Assembly (NCBI GenBank): GCA_002309585.1
Contig: DBXN01000117.1
Span: 13,755 to 44,827 of the forward strand
Reading direction: 5' to 3'
Origin: Verrucomicrobia bacterium UBA1211
GTDB taxonomy: Bacteria > Verrucomicrobiota > Kiritimatiellia > RFP12 > UBA1067
DNA length: 31,073 bases
Part shown: positions 1 through 8,070 of the stretch, one piece after another
How the letters are laid out: each line of letters opens with the position of its first letter
How positions within the stretch are numbered: the first letter of the stretch is position 1
Translations under genes and position numbers: made by a program
Notes under the pieces: generated by a model
Told to the model about the DNA's origin: nothing
Seen by the model: only the letters and a program-made list of their open reading frames with translations
Databases searched by the model: none

Positions 1-714
1 AACCGCGACCCGATCGGGGAGGAGGGTGGCGGGAATCTGTATGGATTCTGCGGGAACAACGGGGTCAATAATGTAGACCCATTGGGTTTGATCATAATTC
101 GTCCTGTTTCGGAAAGCCCAAGAGATGCCGCAACAATACAGGGATGGTTTAAAGCACTATGGGCAAGTGTCGTCATTCTTCCTGATGACGGCAAGACATT
201 AACGGGGACAATTTTTCATATGAAGCACATCTCCATTGATGTTACGGACTGTGACGGAAAGCCGATCACCAACGTTTCCACAAATCTGCAAAAGAGATTC
301 CCCGTGAATGGGACGGCAGGATGGGAACTTACACGTGGTGTTAAAGCGCCAGTCTATGTCAATATCGCGCAAATGAATGGATTTGGAAAATGTGTGAAGG
401 GAAAAATCGTCATCAATTCATATTTTAAGCACTTTCCAAACGATACAGGCTTGCCCAAATTGGGTCGATCAACGAGCGATTTTCTGTCAGGAAGCGAAGA
501 CAGTTTTCCGCCCCCTCATGGCGGCGTGACGGCAACAACTTATTCTGCATCTTCATATAACGGGGATGCGTCATTACTCATAACAGTCACATTGAGTTGC
601 TCGAAACCGTTCTATTCGGTTGAAGCGTCGGCTCAAGGGATTGACACATTTTTTTCAGAAGATAGGTTGGGCCGAGAGGAGGACAAGTATGGTTCGAACG
701 GATATCCTTGGTAA
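1..714 (+). CDS. Rhs/YD-repeat protein, C-terminal end (5' truncated by window)
   Basis: The frame is open from base 1 to the TAA at 712-714. The first 29 codons encode the hallmark end of an RHS-repeat core, including NLYGFCGNN and GVNNVDPLG. In this family everything after DPLG is a variable tip, often a toxin. Here the tip is about 208 residues, with no motif I recognise; it is rich in Ser, Thr and Asn and has several beta-like stretches such as SLLITVTLSC. Its GC is low (43% counted over 421-480). The next gene starts inside its last codons. The core identification is firm. Toxin activity of the tip is only a family-based possibility. Confidence 0.85.
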   Translation, partial: NRDPIGEEGGGNLYGFCGNNGVNNVDPLGLIIIRPVSESPRDAATIQGWFKALWASVVILPDDGKTLTGTIFHMKHISIDVTDCDGKPITNVSTNLQKRFPVNGTAGWELTRGVKAPVYVNIAQMNGFGKCVKGKIVINSYFKHFPNDTGLPKLGRSTSDFLSGSEDSFPPPHGGVTATTYSASSYNGDASLLITVTLSCSKPFYSVEASAQGIDTFFSEDRLGREEDKYGSNGYPW

Positions 715-1447
715 TCGTTTATGGAGGGGGATCTCGCTGTTGCTCATTTTTTGTGCGCGTGTGGCGATTCCGGAACCCGTCAGATATTGGTGTTCCGAAA
801 CAAATGCCGTTGTGGCCGTTTCAGCATACGAGCGGGAACGGATTCTCCCAAACGGGGCGCATATACGGACCTTCAGTACGGACATCGATTCGGCTTGTAC
901 CAATTATACAGCCATTCTCTTTACCGTCCTCCACCCGAAGAGCATGAAGGGGCGGTTTGTGCTGCTTTCTGGACCTAAGGATGAATCCGGATTCGGTTTT
1001 GTTTTCACAAAACGATATGAAATGGATGCACTTTATTATATTCCTCTCGCCGCTTTGAGGAAACATGGAAATGAGGCGGCGCTTGAACCGGCCGATTTTT
1101 TCAGGATCGGTGATACGAACTCAACGCTGAATGTCGAGTCGCAGAGGCTCAAAGAGTATTATTGGAATGAAGATTCGGCAAAACAGGAGGTTTCAAAAAT
1201 CAGGGAGACTATCAATCTTTACTCAAACGAAGTGACCTCTTTGTCGGACTATCTGCGCAGCCATCCCCGGCCTGAACGGAATGATCCGCGCCTTAAGGAT
1301 TGGGCGAGAATGAATAATCAATATCGTAAACGCATTCATTCGGATTTGCCCTCTTGTCAGATTCAGTTAAATGAAGTGCTGTGGCAGATCCAGCAAATTC
1401 ATCGGCTGCACGAGGAACATGATCCGGAGAAACGAGATGACTTCTGA
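689..1447 (+). CDS. exported protein of unknown function, beta-domain plus coiled-coil hairpin
   Basis: I place the start at ATG 689, because AGAGGAGG (675-682) lies 6 bases upstream; the frame is open further 5' but lacks such a site. The gene overlaps the Rhs tip by 26 bp, suggesting translational coupling. The 252-aa product begins with a hydrophobic signal-like segment (residues about 13-27), then a beta-rich region, then a long charged helical region (about 165-240) with a Pro/Arg turn, like a coiled-coil hairpin. Residues 71-95 match the same positions of the esterase at 16139 (TNYTAILFTVLHP here, [13 protein letters not shown] there), and the domain order is the same. It could be an exported immunity partner of the Rhs tip or an unrelated envelope protein. 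No enzymatic motif is visible. Confidence 0.75.
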   Translation: MVRTDILGNRLWRGISLLLIFCARVAIPEPVRYWCSETNAVVAVSAYERERILPNGAHIRTFSTDIDSACTNYTAILFTVLHPKSMKGRFVLLSGPKDESGFGFVFTKRYEMDALYYIPLAALRKHGNEAALEPADFFRIGDTNSTLNVESQRLKEYYWNEDSAKQEVSKIRETINLYSNEVTSLSDYLRSHPRPERNDPRLKDWARMNNQYRKRIHSDLPSCQIQLNEVLWQIQQIHRLHEEHDPEKRDDF

Positions 1448-1502
1448 ATTCTGTCAAACATGAAAACCGAATCTTGTTGTCCGCATAAGGATAAGGAGAA
1501 AT

Positions 1503-1517
1503 AATTTCAGAATGAAA
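1503..1517 (+). repeat. possible remnant of the composite intergenic repeat
   Basis: The 15-mer AATTTCAGAATGAAA is identical to 27693-27707, the segment just before the CTCAACS heptads in the repeat copy at 27541-27737. The rest of the module is absent here. It lies in the 175-bp gap between two Rhs-adjacent genes. It may be chance in AT-rich DNA. Confidence 0.25.
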
Positions 1518-1622
1518 ATGCGTTTTGTCCACCCTGCGGGTAAGATGATATGGTATGCGGCATGAAAAGGTGTTGAATGGTGATCACGTGTTAAGAGGCC
1601 GAACAGGAAGGACTGTTGACGA

Positions 1623-2849
1623 ATGGTTGTTGTAAGAAGATGTTTTTGGGCTGACATCATCGTTCTTCTTTTTACCCATGCGCTGGTGTTCGAATCGTAT
1701 TCGGCACAGCAGACGGTCAATGATGTGGTGACGGAATCGACATTTGACTTCTTCGAATTGTCGGAGATAAGGGGATACGGCGGACTCGCAAAAACGCCAG
1801 AGGAAAAGGATGTTTTCAATCAGGTGGTGAAACGCACACTTGAGGAACGTGTGGGCATTTGGGAGAGTTACGCCATCAATGGCCCATTACCCGCTCCGCT
1901 TGAGAATGCCCAAACGCTTTATGTGGAACTGATGACGAATGTCACCGCCCGTCTTTGCGTTCGGGAAAAAGGTGCGGATGCCGTCAAAGAGGTTTCCGTA
2001 AATACCGGATTCTTCACTGACCGTTCGATCTATGTCGGGCCGGACGATGACGGGTTGCTTTTCATCTATACCATCGTCGGAAACCGAATGTACACGCTGC
2101 TCAATCCGAACGGTTGCCAGAAAAGAATCTATTTCAGGCGATCTGGAGCTGTTTTGCCTGATACGGCATATAGGGGTCGCATGGCCGCCTCTCAGCCCAA
2201 GAGAGACGGCGATGGGGATATGGACTACCGCCGACAAAACGGATGGTATGAGTGTGTTCGATTTCCGCCTGATATATATGGGGGAAGGACATTCGAGAAA
2301 TTGTTTCTGATCCTCAATTCCCATTCATCTGAAGACGGTCATAAACATTACCGCGCATTTCCGGTTTACTATAAGAACGGCCTGTTCTACTTGGACGATG
2401 AACGGTGGCGTTATCCGGCTTATATGGGTAGGCGAGAAGGACCATTCGGATTCTATTCAACATCCGAGAACGAGATTTCATTCGACATGCCGCCATGCGG
2501 CAAAGGTGAATTGTCGGAGATCCGCTTGAAAGGAGCACTCGCCATTCATGCCGATGAAAAGAGGGTGTTGCCTCTAGCTCTTGAAGCCGTCAAGCAAGAT
2601 GAGCGGTTCAATTCGATGTTCACAAGATGGCTTGAGGACGGGCCGGACGGAAGAAAACAGCTCTTCCGGAAAGTCTCACCCGTTAAGATGTCAGCAGGTG
2701 CTATCCGTTTTATCTCTCCATTCTCAAATGAGGAAACCATCGATAAGGACTTGGCGGAAACCTACCTGAAAATGATCAATGCTGAAACAACGACCGGAGA
2801 TGCCCTGCGCGGGATTATGGGAGGGCGAACATCTCGGGCGAGAAGGTGA
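1623..2849 (+). CDS. exported hypothetical protein
   Basis: The gene encodes 408 aa. The start ATG at 1623 has a purine-rich AGGAAGGA about 10 bases upstream. Residues 1-28 look like a signal peptide (basic MVVVRR, hydrophobic core, small residues at SYSAQ). The mature part is mixed, with many aromatic and charged residues, and I recognise no family. Near the N-terminus it has DFFELSE, which also occurs in the esterase at 16139 (around residue 124). That is too short to prove homology but fits with the neighbouring gene sharing a domain with that esterase. Its 3' end overlaps the convergent oxidoreductase gene by 35 bp. Its GC is lower than that of the genes to the right of 4.7 kb. Confidence 0.7.
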   Translation: MVVVRRCFWADIIVLLFTHALVFESYSAQQTVNDVVTESTFDFFELSEIRGYGGLAKTPEEKDVFNQVVKRTLEERVGIWESYAINGPLPAPLENAQTLYVELMTNVTARLCVREKGADAVKEVSVNTGFFTDRSIYVGPDDDGLLFIYTIVGNRMYTLLNPNGCQKRIYFRRSGAVLPDTAYRGRMAASQPKRDGDGDMDYRRQNGWYECVRFPPDIYGGRTFEKLFLILNSHSSEDGHKHYRAFPVYYKNGLFYLDDERWRYPAYMGRREGPFGFYSTSENEISFDMPPCGKGELSEIRLKGALAIHADEKRVLPLALEAVKQDERFNSMFTRWLEDGPDGRKQLFRKVSPVKMSAGAIRFISPFSNEETIDKDLAETYLKMINAETTTGDALRGIMGGRTSRARR

Positions 2850-4242
2850 ACGGTTTGCCGGTCTTGAGGGCTTGTTCCACGCCATCGATGATGACTTGGG
2901 CGATAAACGCTTTCTCGGCGAAAGCGGTGTCAGGCGTGTCGGTCTTCCGGAAGAACGAGAGGAGTGTCTCCCGCATTCGGAGGCTATAGGCCCCGTCCTT
3001 CCGGGTGTTGATAATGGAGTCGGGGAGTTGCCAGACGTTGTCTTCCCCCGCGTACTGGCGATACTCCTCTTCCAGTTTCTCCTCTTCCCGCTTCTTTTCA
3101 GCTTCAGGGAGATTGCTTTCCCACTGGATGATGCTTCTTAAGTCCATGTAATCGACATATGACATGTCAATCTGCTTGCCAAGGATACCTTTCTCTCCAG
3201 GCGGATTAAACCGCCATCCGCACCGCACATACGTGTTTTTGGGGTGGAAAGGTGACACATGGATCTGCCATCCGTCTCTGTCAAATAGGTCTAGGAATCG
3301 ATGGTTACCGAACAGGACAGACTCGGCGAGCGTGTTGTCTTTGAACCGGAAAAGGGTGACCCTAGGCAGAAGACGGGGATCACTCGGAGACTCCCGCATG
3401 GAAACTGAAACGGGCAATCCCCCCATGAAATCAAGCATCATCCCGACATGTTCATAGATGGCCCGCAACTCGCTTCCGATTCCGAATTTCCGGATTATCG
3501 GCCATTTTACAAGTTCATAAAATGACTGGAAGGGCGATTCCTTCAGATCCTCTTGCGTCCCCCATGTGCCCTTTTTCCTGTAGGTGTTCTCCACTTTCCG
3601 TATGTAGACTTCTTCCGTCGGAGTAAAATCGTAAGATAATGGATTGGGGGAGACCGCCCGGAGGTAGGTGACGGGAGGGAATATCTTGTGCCGCCGTATC
3701 AATTCATCCCGGACATACCGGTAGGCGGGAAACGGCTCGGAATAAAAATGTCCGGACAGCAGGCGTCCGGACCGTTTGGCGGTCTGGAACATAGATCGCG
3801 CGTTCGCCACGTTATCAGCCAAGGGGAGTTCACAGAACACATGAAGACCTGCATTCAAGCAGGCTTCGACATGTTCACGGTGGAGGGAGTCAGGCGAACA
3901 GACAAAGGCGACATCCAGCCGTCCCGCCTCCTCTTTCAGCATTTTCCGGGGGTCGGAATAGAAATGGCAGGCGGAAACCTGTTCGGGAGTCGCTTGTCTC
4001 TTGAGAATATCGCGTTTGATGGTGCTGCCGCGGATATCGCAAATGGCGGCCACCTCCACAATCGATTCTTTTTGGAGATCTAAACAGCATACGAGATACT
4101 CCGCGCCGAATTCGCCATAGCCGATGATTGCGACCCTGAAGGGTTTGCCTCGGGGCGTATCCTCCTCCGCCCGCAGGCATCGCGCCAGCAAAGCCATCAT
4201 CCCGGCCTCCATGAATCGCCTCCTTGTTGATCGTGTTTTCAT
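2815..4242 (-). CDS. Tat-exported Gfo/Idh/MocA-family oxidoreductase with ELP in place of EKP
   Basis: The product has 475 aa. Residues 1-25 contain a twin-arginine signal (TRRRF then a hydrophobic run), so it is probably exported folded with bound NAD(P). The Rossmann site is VAIIGYGEFG (about 37-46), followed by VAAICD and the FVCSPDSLHREHVEACLNAG segment typical of the family. The usual catalytic EKP reads ELP at 138-140, so the conserved lysine is missing; reduced or altered activity is inferred. A histidine in YEHVGMMLDFMGG is a plausible equivalent of the family's active-site His. ATG 4242 has GGAG about 9 bases upstream. A second start at 4212 has an excellent AAGGAGG site but would remove the Tat motif, so I prefer 4242. 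Family assignment is firm; the substrate is unknown. Confidence 0.85.
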   Translation of the reverse strand: MKTRSTRRRFMEAGMMALLARCLRAEEDTPRGKPFRVAIIGYGEFGAEYLVCCLDLQKESIVEVAAICDIRGSTIKRDILKRQATPEQVSACHFYSDPRKMLKEEAGRLDVAFVCSPDSLHREHVEACLNAGLHVFCELPLADNVANARSMFQTAKRSGRLLSGHFYSEPFPAYRYVRDELIRRHKIFPPVTYLRAVSPNPLSYDFTPTEEVYIRKVENTYRKKGTWGTQEDLKESPFQSFYELVKWPIIRKFGIGSELRAIYEHVGMMLDFMGGLPVSVSMRESPSDPRLLPRVTLFRFKDNTLAESVLFGNHRFLDLFDRDGWQIHVSPFHPKNTYVRCGWRFNPPGEKGILGKQIDMSYVDYMDLRSIIQWESNLPEAEKKREEEKLEEEYRQYAGEDNVWQLPDSIINTRKDGAYSLRMRETLLSFFRKTDTPDTAFAEKAFIAQVIIDGVEQALKTGKPFTFSPEMFALP

Positions 4243-4466
4243 GTGAATCAGCTCCGAACCGGTTTAAAAATGGCTCACTCAGGAACGCTTGCGGCCCAAT
4301 CGCCGAATCAATCGAAACGACGGCATCAAAAAAATCGTCGCCCTCAACGGCGGGTGCCAAATACCCTGCATAAATGAGCGCGGTCCGTACCGACAGACCC
4401 CACCGTATAGGAAGCCGGGAGACTATCTCCGCGACTTCGCGAATGATCTCCTTTTCGTTCTTAACA
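4213..4466 (-). pseudogene. coding-like stretch without a usable start, possible gene remnant
   Basis: On the minus strand one frame is open from about 4490 down past the oxidoreductase start, and between 4466 and 4240 it reads like protein: KEIIREVAEIV, ALIYAGYLAP, DDFFDAVVSIDSAIG. No ATG, GTG or TTG lies in frame before TTG 4360. An ATG at 4466 is out of frame by one base; one extra A in the A-run near 4452 would join it to this frame. Past 4240 the frame becomes a shadow of the oxidoreductase gene. It may be a frameshifted remnant, a sequencing indel or coincidence. I recognise no family. Confidence 0.3.
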
Positions 4467-4472
4467 TGAAAA

Positions 4473-4501
4473 ATAGTAACACAACGTTGGATTGGTTACA
4501 A
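4473..4501 (-). promoter_or_regulatory. candidate sigma-70-type promoter for the oxidoreductase gene
   Basis: On the minus strand TTGTAA (4501-4496) is followed after exactly 17 bases by TACTAT (4478-4473). Each box matches its consensus at four of six positions. The site lies in a local AT-rich patch about 230 bases upstream of the oxidoreductase start. The rest of the 4243-4707 gap holds the coding-like remnant and a short tandem repeat; I see no convincing plus-strand promoter or terminator there. Confidence 0.35.
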
Positions 4502-4587
4502 TATGGATTCGGGCCAAAGATTGCAGATATTCAAATCTTTCGCCCCCTATATCGGTTTCCATCCGACCCCATTATCGGATCTCATCG

Positions 4588-4613
4588 CGGAGCGAAATCC
4601 CGGAGCGAAATCC
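4588..4613 (+). repeat. two tandem 13-bp units
   Basis: CGGAGCGAAATCC occurs twice back to back, followed by a further CG. It lies about 95 bases upstream of the GH106-like gene. No function can be assigned; an operator is possible but slippage is just as likely. Confidence 0.6.
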
Positions 4614-4707
4614 CGATATCGCGGGGTTAATCGCCTGTTGCCCCTCAAGATGGAATCTGCTAAACTTCTTACGACTTGCAAAAGCGGTAAAGAAGGGAAT
4701 GGGGCTG

Positions 4708-7700
4708 ATGAAGCGGAACGATAAATCGCGGGGCGTGGGGGATATGTTGGTTTTTGCGGCGGGGATGATGGCGTTGGCGCTTGCCGCGTCCGCCGTTTCG
4801 GCGGCGGAGGGGAAGCAGCTGGCCTTCTCCCATCCGATGCCGAAAGAGACGAACGAAGCGCCGACCAACCCTCCGCGCGAGGAGATGATGCGGGATTTCC
4901 GCGATCCCTTTGGGAAAGTCCGTACGGGGGTTTACTGGTATTGGCTCTCTGGGAATATCTCCGAAGAGGGGATCCGCAGGGATCTGGAGGCGATGCGGCG
5001 CGCAGGGATTGACCGCGCCTATATCGGCGATGTCGGCGAGGGCGGGAACAAGCCCGGCGAGGTGCGGACCTTTTCCGAGGCGTGGTGGAAGGCGCTCCAA
5101 ACCGCCTTCGAGACGGCCGCCAAACTGGATATCGAGATCGGTCTCTTCAACTCCCCGGGCTGGAGCCAGTCCGGTGGACCGTGGATCACCCATGACCGCG
5201 CGATGCGCCGTCTGGTCCACTCCGAGATACACGTGACGGGTCCCCAGCAGCAGGGGCCGCTCCTGCCTAAGCCAGTCTTTGACGGCGGAAAGTCCGATGA
5301 GTATCAGGATGTCGCAGTATTGGCCTATCCGTTGCCAGCGGGGGCTGGCGAGACGCTCGCCTCAAACGGTCCGCTGGAGGTCCAGGACGGTAAACCCTTC
5401 ACGGTCGAACTGACCGCGCCGAAACCCTTCACCGCACGGTCGCTGGTGGTGACGCTGAAGGAGGTGCCGGTCTCGGGGTCGATCGAACTCGCCGCCGAGG
5501 TGGATGGCGTCTTCAAGCCGGTGGTCTCAAGCGGGTTCGCCCGGAACAACAAGGCGTTGAATGTCGGGTTCATCCCCTTCGCGCCGGTTGTCCTGACCTT
5601 CGCCCCGGTTCAGTCGACCCGTTTCCGCGTGACGCTGAAAAAGGGCGGGGGCGCCGCGGCCGGATTCGCGGCGGTGAAACTCTCCGGGGCGCCCGGTGTG
5701 GCGTCGGTGTATGAGAAAACCCTTGCGAAGATGTTCGAGACACCCCTCCCGATGTGGAACGAGTACCAGTGGCCGCAGGAGGCCGAGGCCGAAACGGGAA
5801 CGATGGTGGATCCCGCCAAGGTCGTTATCCTCACCGGGAAACTGGGCGCGGAAGGCCGTTTGGCGTGGCAGGTCCCGCCGGGGGAGTGGGCGGTATTGCG
5901 GATCGGGATGACCCCCACCCGTACCCGGAACGCGGCGGCGGTACCGGAGGCGACCGGCTACGAAGTCGATAAGATGAGTAAGGAGCACGTCGCCTTCCAT
6001 TTCGCCAGTTACCTCAAGAAGATTCTCGACCGGACTCCGTCCGGGGCGCGCAAGGCGATCACGACAACCGTTCTGGACAGTTACGAGGTGGGCGGACAGA
6101 ACTTTACCGACGGTTTCATTTCAAGGTTCAAGTCGGCGTTCGGATATGACCCGACCCCGTATCTGCCGGCCTTTTTCGGGATCGCCGTCGGGAGTCGCCG
6201 GGATTCTGACCGCTTCCTGTGGGATGTCCGCCGGTTTGTGGCGGACGAGGTGGCTTACTCCTATGTGGCCGGGTTGCGCGAGGCGAGCCGGGCGAACGGT
6301 ATGAAGACCTGGCTGGAGTGCTACGGGCACTGGGGATTTCCCGGTGAGTTTCTCCAATACGGCGGCCAGTCGGACGGGATCGCGGGCGAGTTCTGGAGCG
6401 AGGGGAGCCTGGGTGACATCGAGAACCGCGCGGCCTCCAGCTGCGGGCACATCTACGGTAAGCGCCTGATCTGGAGCGAATCCAACACCTGCGGCGGATC
6501 GCCCTTCGCCCGTTCGCCTGCCGACCTCAAGGCGCGTGCCGACCGTTTCTTCGCTGAAGGCATCAACGCGACCCTGCTGCATCTCTATGCGCATCAGGCG
6601 TATGAGCGCGCGCCGGGCATCACCGCCTGGTTCGGCAACGAGTTCAACCGCCACAACACCTGGTTCGACCAGATGGATCTTCTGACCGGTTACTGGAAGC
6701 GGGTCAACTACCTTCTGCAGCAGGGGTTGAACGTGGCGGATATCGCCTATTTCATCGGTGAGGACGCGCCGAAGATGACCGGCATCGCCGATCCCGCGCC
6801 GCCCTCCGGACGCCAGTTCGATTACATCAACGGTGAGGTTCTGCGTGAGACGGCCTCGGTGGATGAGGTGGGAAGGCTTGTCTTGCCGCACGGGACGCGG
6901 TATGAGGTGCTGGTTCTTCCGAATCTGGAGACCATGCGTCCCGAGTTGCTTCAGCGCATCGAGGCGCTGGTTCAGGCGGGCGCCTTTGTGATGGGGCCGA
7001 AACCCTTGCGTTCTCCGAGTCTGGCGGGGCAGCCTGCGGCGGATCAGGCGGTTAAGGGAATCGCCGATCGGCTCTGGGGAAATGTGGATGGAAAACAGGT
7101 TTTCTTCCGTCAGGTCGGGAAGGGGACCATCGCGTGGGGGTTGCCGCTGGAGAAGGTCTTCGCGATGCGCCGGTCGATCACCGATTGCGCCGTGACGCCG
7201 GGCGTGCCGTTGGCTTACGCGCACCGCACGATGCCGAACGCCGATGTCTACTTCCTCTCCAACCAGTCGAACGCGCCGTTGTCGGACAAGGTGCTCTTCC
7301 GGGCCGCCGGCCGTATTCCCGAGTATTGGCAGGCGATGACCGGGGAGATCCGCGAGGCGCCGGTCTGGCGCGCGGCGGGTGACGCGACGGAGGTGGTCGT
7401 GACCCTGGCGCCCCATGAGAGTCTTTTCGTGGTCTTCTCCAAGCCCGCCGGGGGACGTACCGGGAAGAACGCCGCGCGGGAGACGGTGCTGCCGCTGAAA
7501 GGGGAATGGACGCTCTCCTTCCAGTCCGATCCGCTTCATCGCGGTCCCGCGCAGCCGGTCAAGACCGCCGAACTCTTTGATCTCTCCAAACATCAGGATC
7601 CCGCCATCCGTTTCTATTCCGGCAAGGTGATCTATCGGACTACCTTCCAGACCGAACTTCCCGCGGCGGGGGAGCGTGTCGCGCTCGCCTTCGGAAAGGT

Positions 7701-7974
7701 TTGCGAGATCGCCCGGGTGCGGGTGAACGGACAGGATGCGGGCGGTGTCTGGTCGGAGCCCTTCTCCGTGCCGGTGACCGGGCTGCTGAAGGCCGGGGAG
7801 AATACCCTGGAGGTGGAGCTCTGCACGAGTTGGCTCAACCGTCTGGTGGGTGATGCCGCGCTGCCGGCCGACCAGCGTCCCACCTGGATCTCGGTCGGGG
7901 GGTATCCCGCGAACCGGGCGCTGAAGAGCGCCGGATTGCTGGGGCCGGTAACGGTGGTAAGGTTAAAAGAGTAA
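4708..7974 (+). CDS. secreted GH106-type alpha-L-rhamnosidase
   Basis: The frame is open from 4492, but the signal peptide and the AAGAAGGG site (4690-4697) point to ATG 4708, giving 1088 aa. Residues 1-30 form a signal peptide (MKRNDKSR, hydrophobic core, SAAEG). The N-terminal half carries family-typical blocks: FRDPFGKVRTGVYWYWLSG, an LEAMRRAGIDRAYIGD barrel strand, and LFNSPGWSQSGGPWI. Further blocks are LDSYEVGGQNFTDGF, WLECYGHWGFPGEF with EFWSEG, and LIWSESNTCGG. The C-terminus (from about 930) is a GH2-like sugar-binding beta-sandwich with VRVNGQDAGGVW. The length matches GH106 enzymes, which remove terminal alpha-L-rhamnose from pectins and glycans. I do not assign catalytic glutamates. 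The last codons overlap an intergenic repeat. Family confident; exact substrate unknown. Confidence 0.88.
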   Translation: MKRNDKSRGVGDMLVFAAGMMALALAASAVSAAEGKQLAFSHPMPKETNEAPTNPPREEMMRDFRDPFGKVRTGVYWYWLSGNISEEGIRRDLEAMRRAGIDRAYIGDVGEGGNKPGEVRTFSEAWWKALQTAFETAAKLDIEIGLFNSPGWSQSGGPWITHDRAMRRLVHSEIHVTGPQQQGPLLPKPVFDGGKSDEYQDVAVLAYPLPAGAGETLASNGPLEVQDGKPFTVELTAPKPFTARSLVVTLKEVPVSGSIELAAEVDGVFKPVVSSGFARNNKALNVGFIPFAPVVLTFAPVQSTRFRVTLKKGGGAAAGFAAVKLSGAPGVASVYEKTLAKMFETPLPMWNEYQWPQEAEAETGTMVDPAKVVILTGKLGAEGRLAWQVPPGEWAVLRIGMTPTRTRNAAAVPEATGYEVDKMSKEHVAFHFASYLKKILDRTPSGARKAITTTVLDSYEVGGQNFTDGFISRFKSAFGYDPTPYLPAFFGIAVGSRRDSDRFLWDVRRFVADEVAYSYVAGLREASRANGMKTWLECYGHWGFPGEFLQYGGQSDGIAGEFWSEGSLGDIENRAASSCGHIYGKRLIWSESNTCGGSPFARSPADLKARADRFFAEGINATLLHLYAHQAYERAPGITAWFGNEFNRHNTWFDQMDLLTGYWKRVNYLLQQGLNVADIAYFIGEDAPKMTGIADPAPPSGRQFDYINGEVLRETASVDEVGRLVLPHGTRYEVLVLPNLETMRPELLQRIEALVQAGAFVMGPKPLRSPSLAGQPAADQAVKGIADRLWGNVDGKQVFFRQVGKGTIAWGLPLEKVFAMRRSITDCAVTPGVPLAYAHRTMPNADVYFLSNQSNAPLSDKVLFRAAGRIPEYWQAMTGEIREAPVWRAAGDATEVVVTLAPHESLFVVFSKPAGGRTGKNAARETVLPLKGEWTLSFQSDPLHRGPAQPVKTAELFDLSKHQDPAIRFYSGKVIYRTTFQTELPAAGERVALAFGKVCEIARVRVNGQDAGGVWSEPFSVPVTGLLKAGENTLEVELCTSWLNRLVGDAALPADQRPTWISVGGYPANRALKSAGLLGPVTVVRLKE

Positions 7975-8036
7975 AAAGGGGAATGGGGAACGGGAAGAGG
8001 GTGTCGCGTGGTGCCCTCAACGCTCAACCCTCAACC
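7956..8036 (+). repeat. composite intergenic repeat, copy C
   Basis: The copy begins with GGTAAGGTTAA (7956-7966), an 11-mer identical to 13572-13582, and continues into AAAAGAGTAAAA, nearly identical to 27544-27556. A purine tract follows, then three CTCAACS heptads (8016-8036). It contains the stop codon and last four codons of the GH106-like gene. Its heptads fall inside the longest open frame of the next gene, so that frame's first 10 or so codons are repeat rather than protein. The ATTATGG module is absent. Confidence 0.75.
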
Positions 8037-8070
8037 GTCGAATGGCAAGGGTGAATCGGTGGTGAACGGA

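Noticed and set aside
620..688. Upstream extension of the second gene to 620
   Set aside because: It has no ribosome-binding site and lies within the Rhs frame; ATG 689 has a strong site and gives a signal peptide.
1512..1565. 17-codon frame starting at ATG 1512
   Set aside because: It is very short, its only purine-rich site (AGGAG near 1495) is too far upstream, and it overlaps the possible repeat remnant.
4492..4707. N-terminal extension of the GH106-like protein
   Set aside because: The extra 72 residues precede a clear signal peptide, look non-protein-like and contain the 13-bp tandem repeat region.
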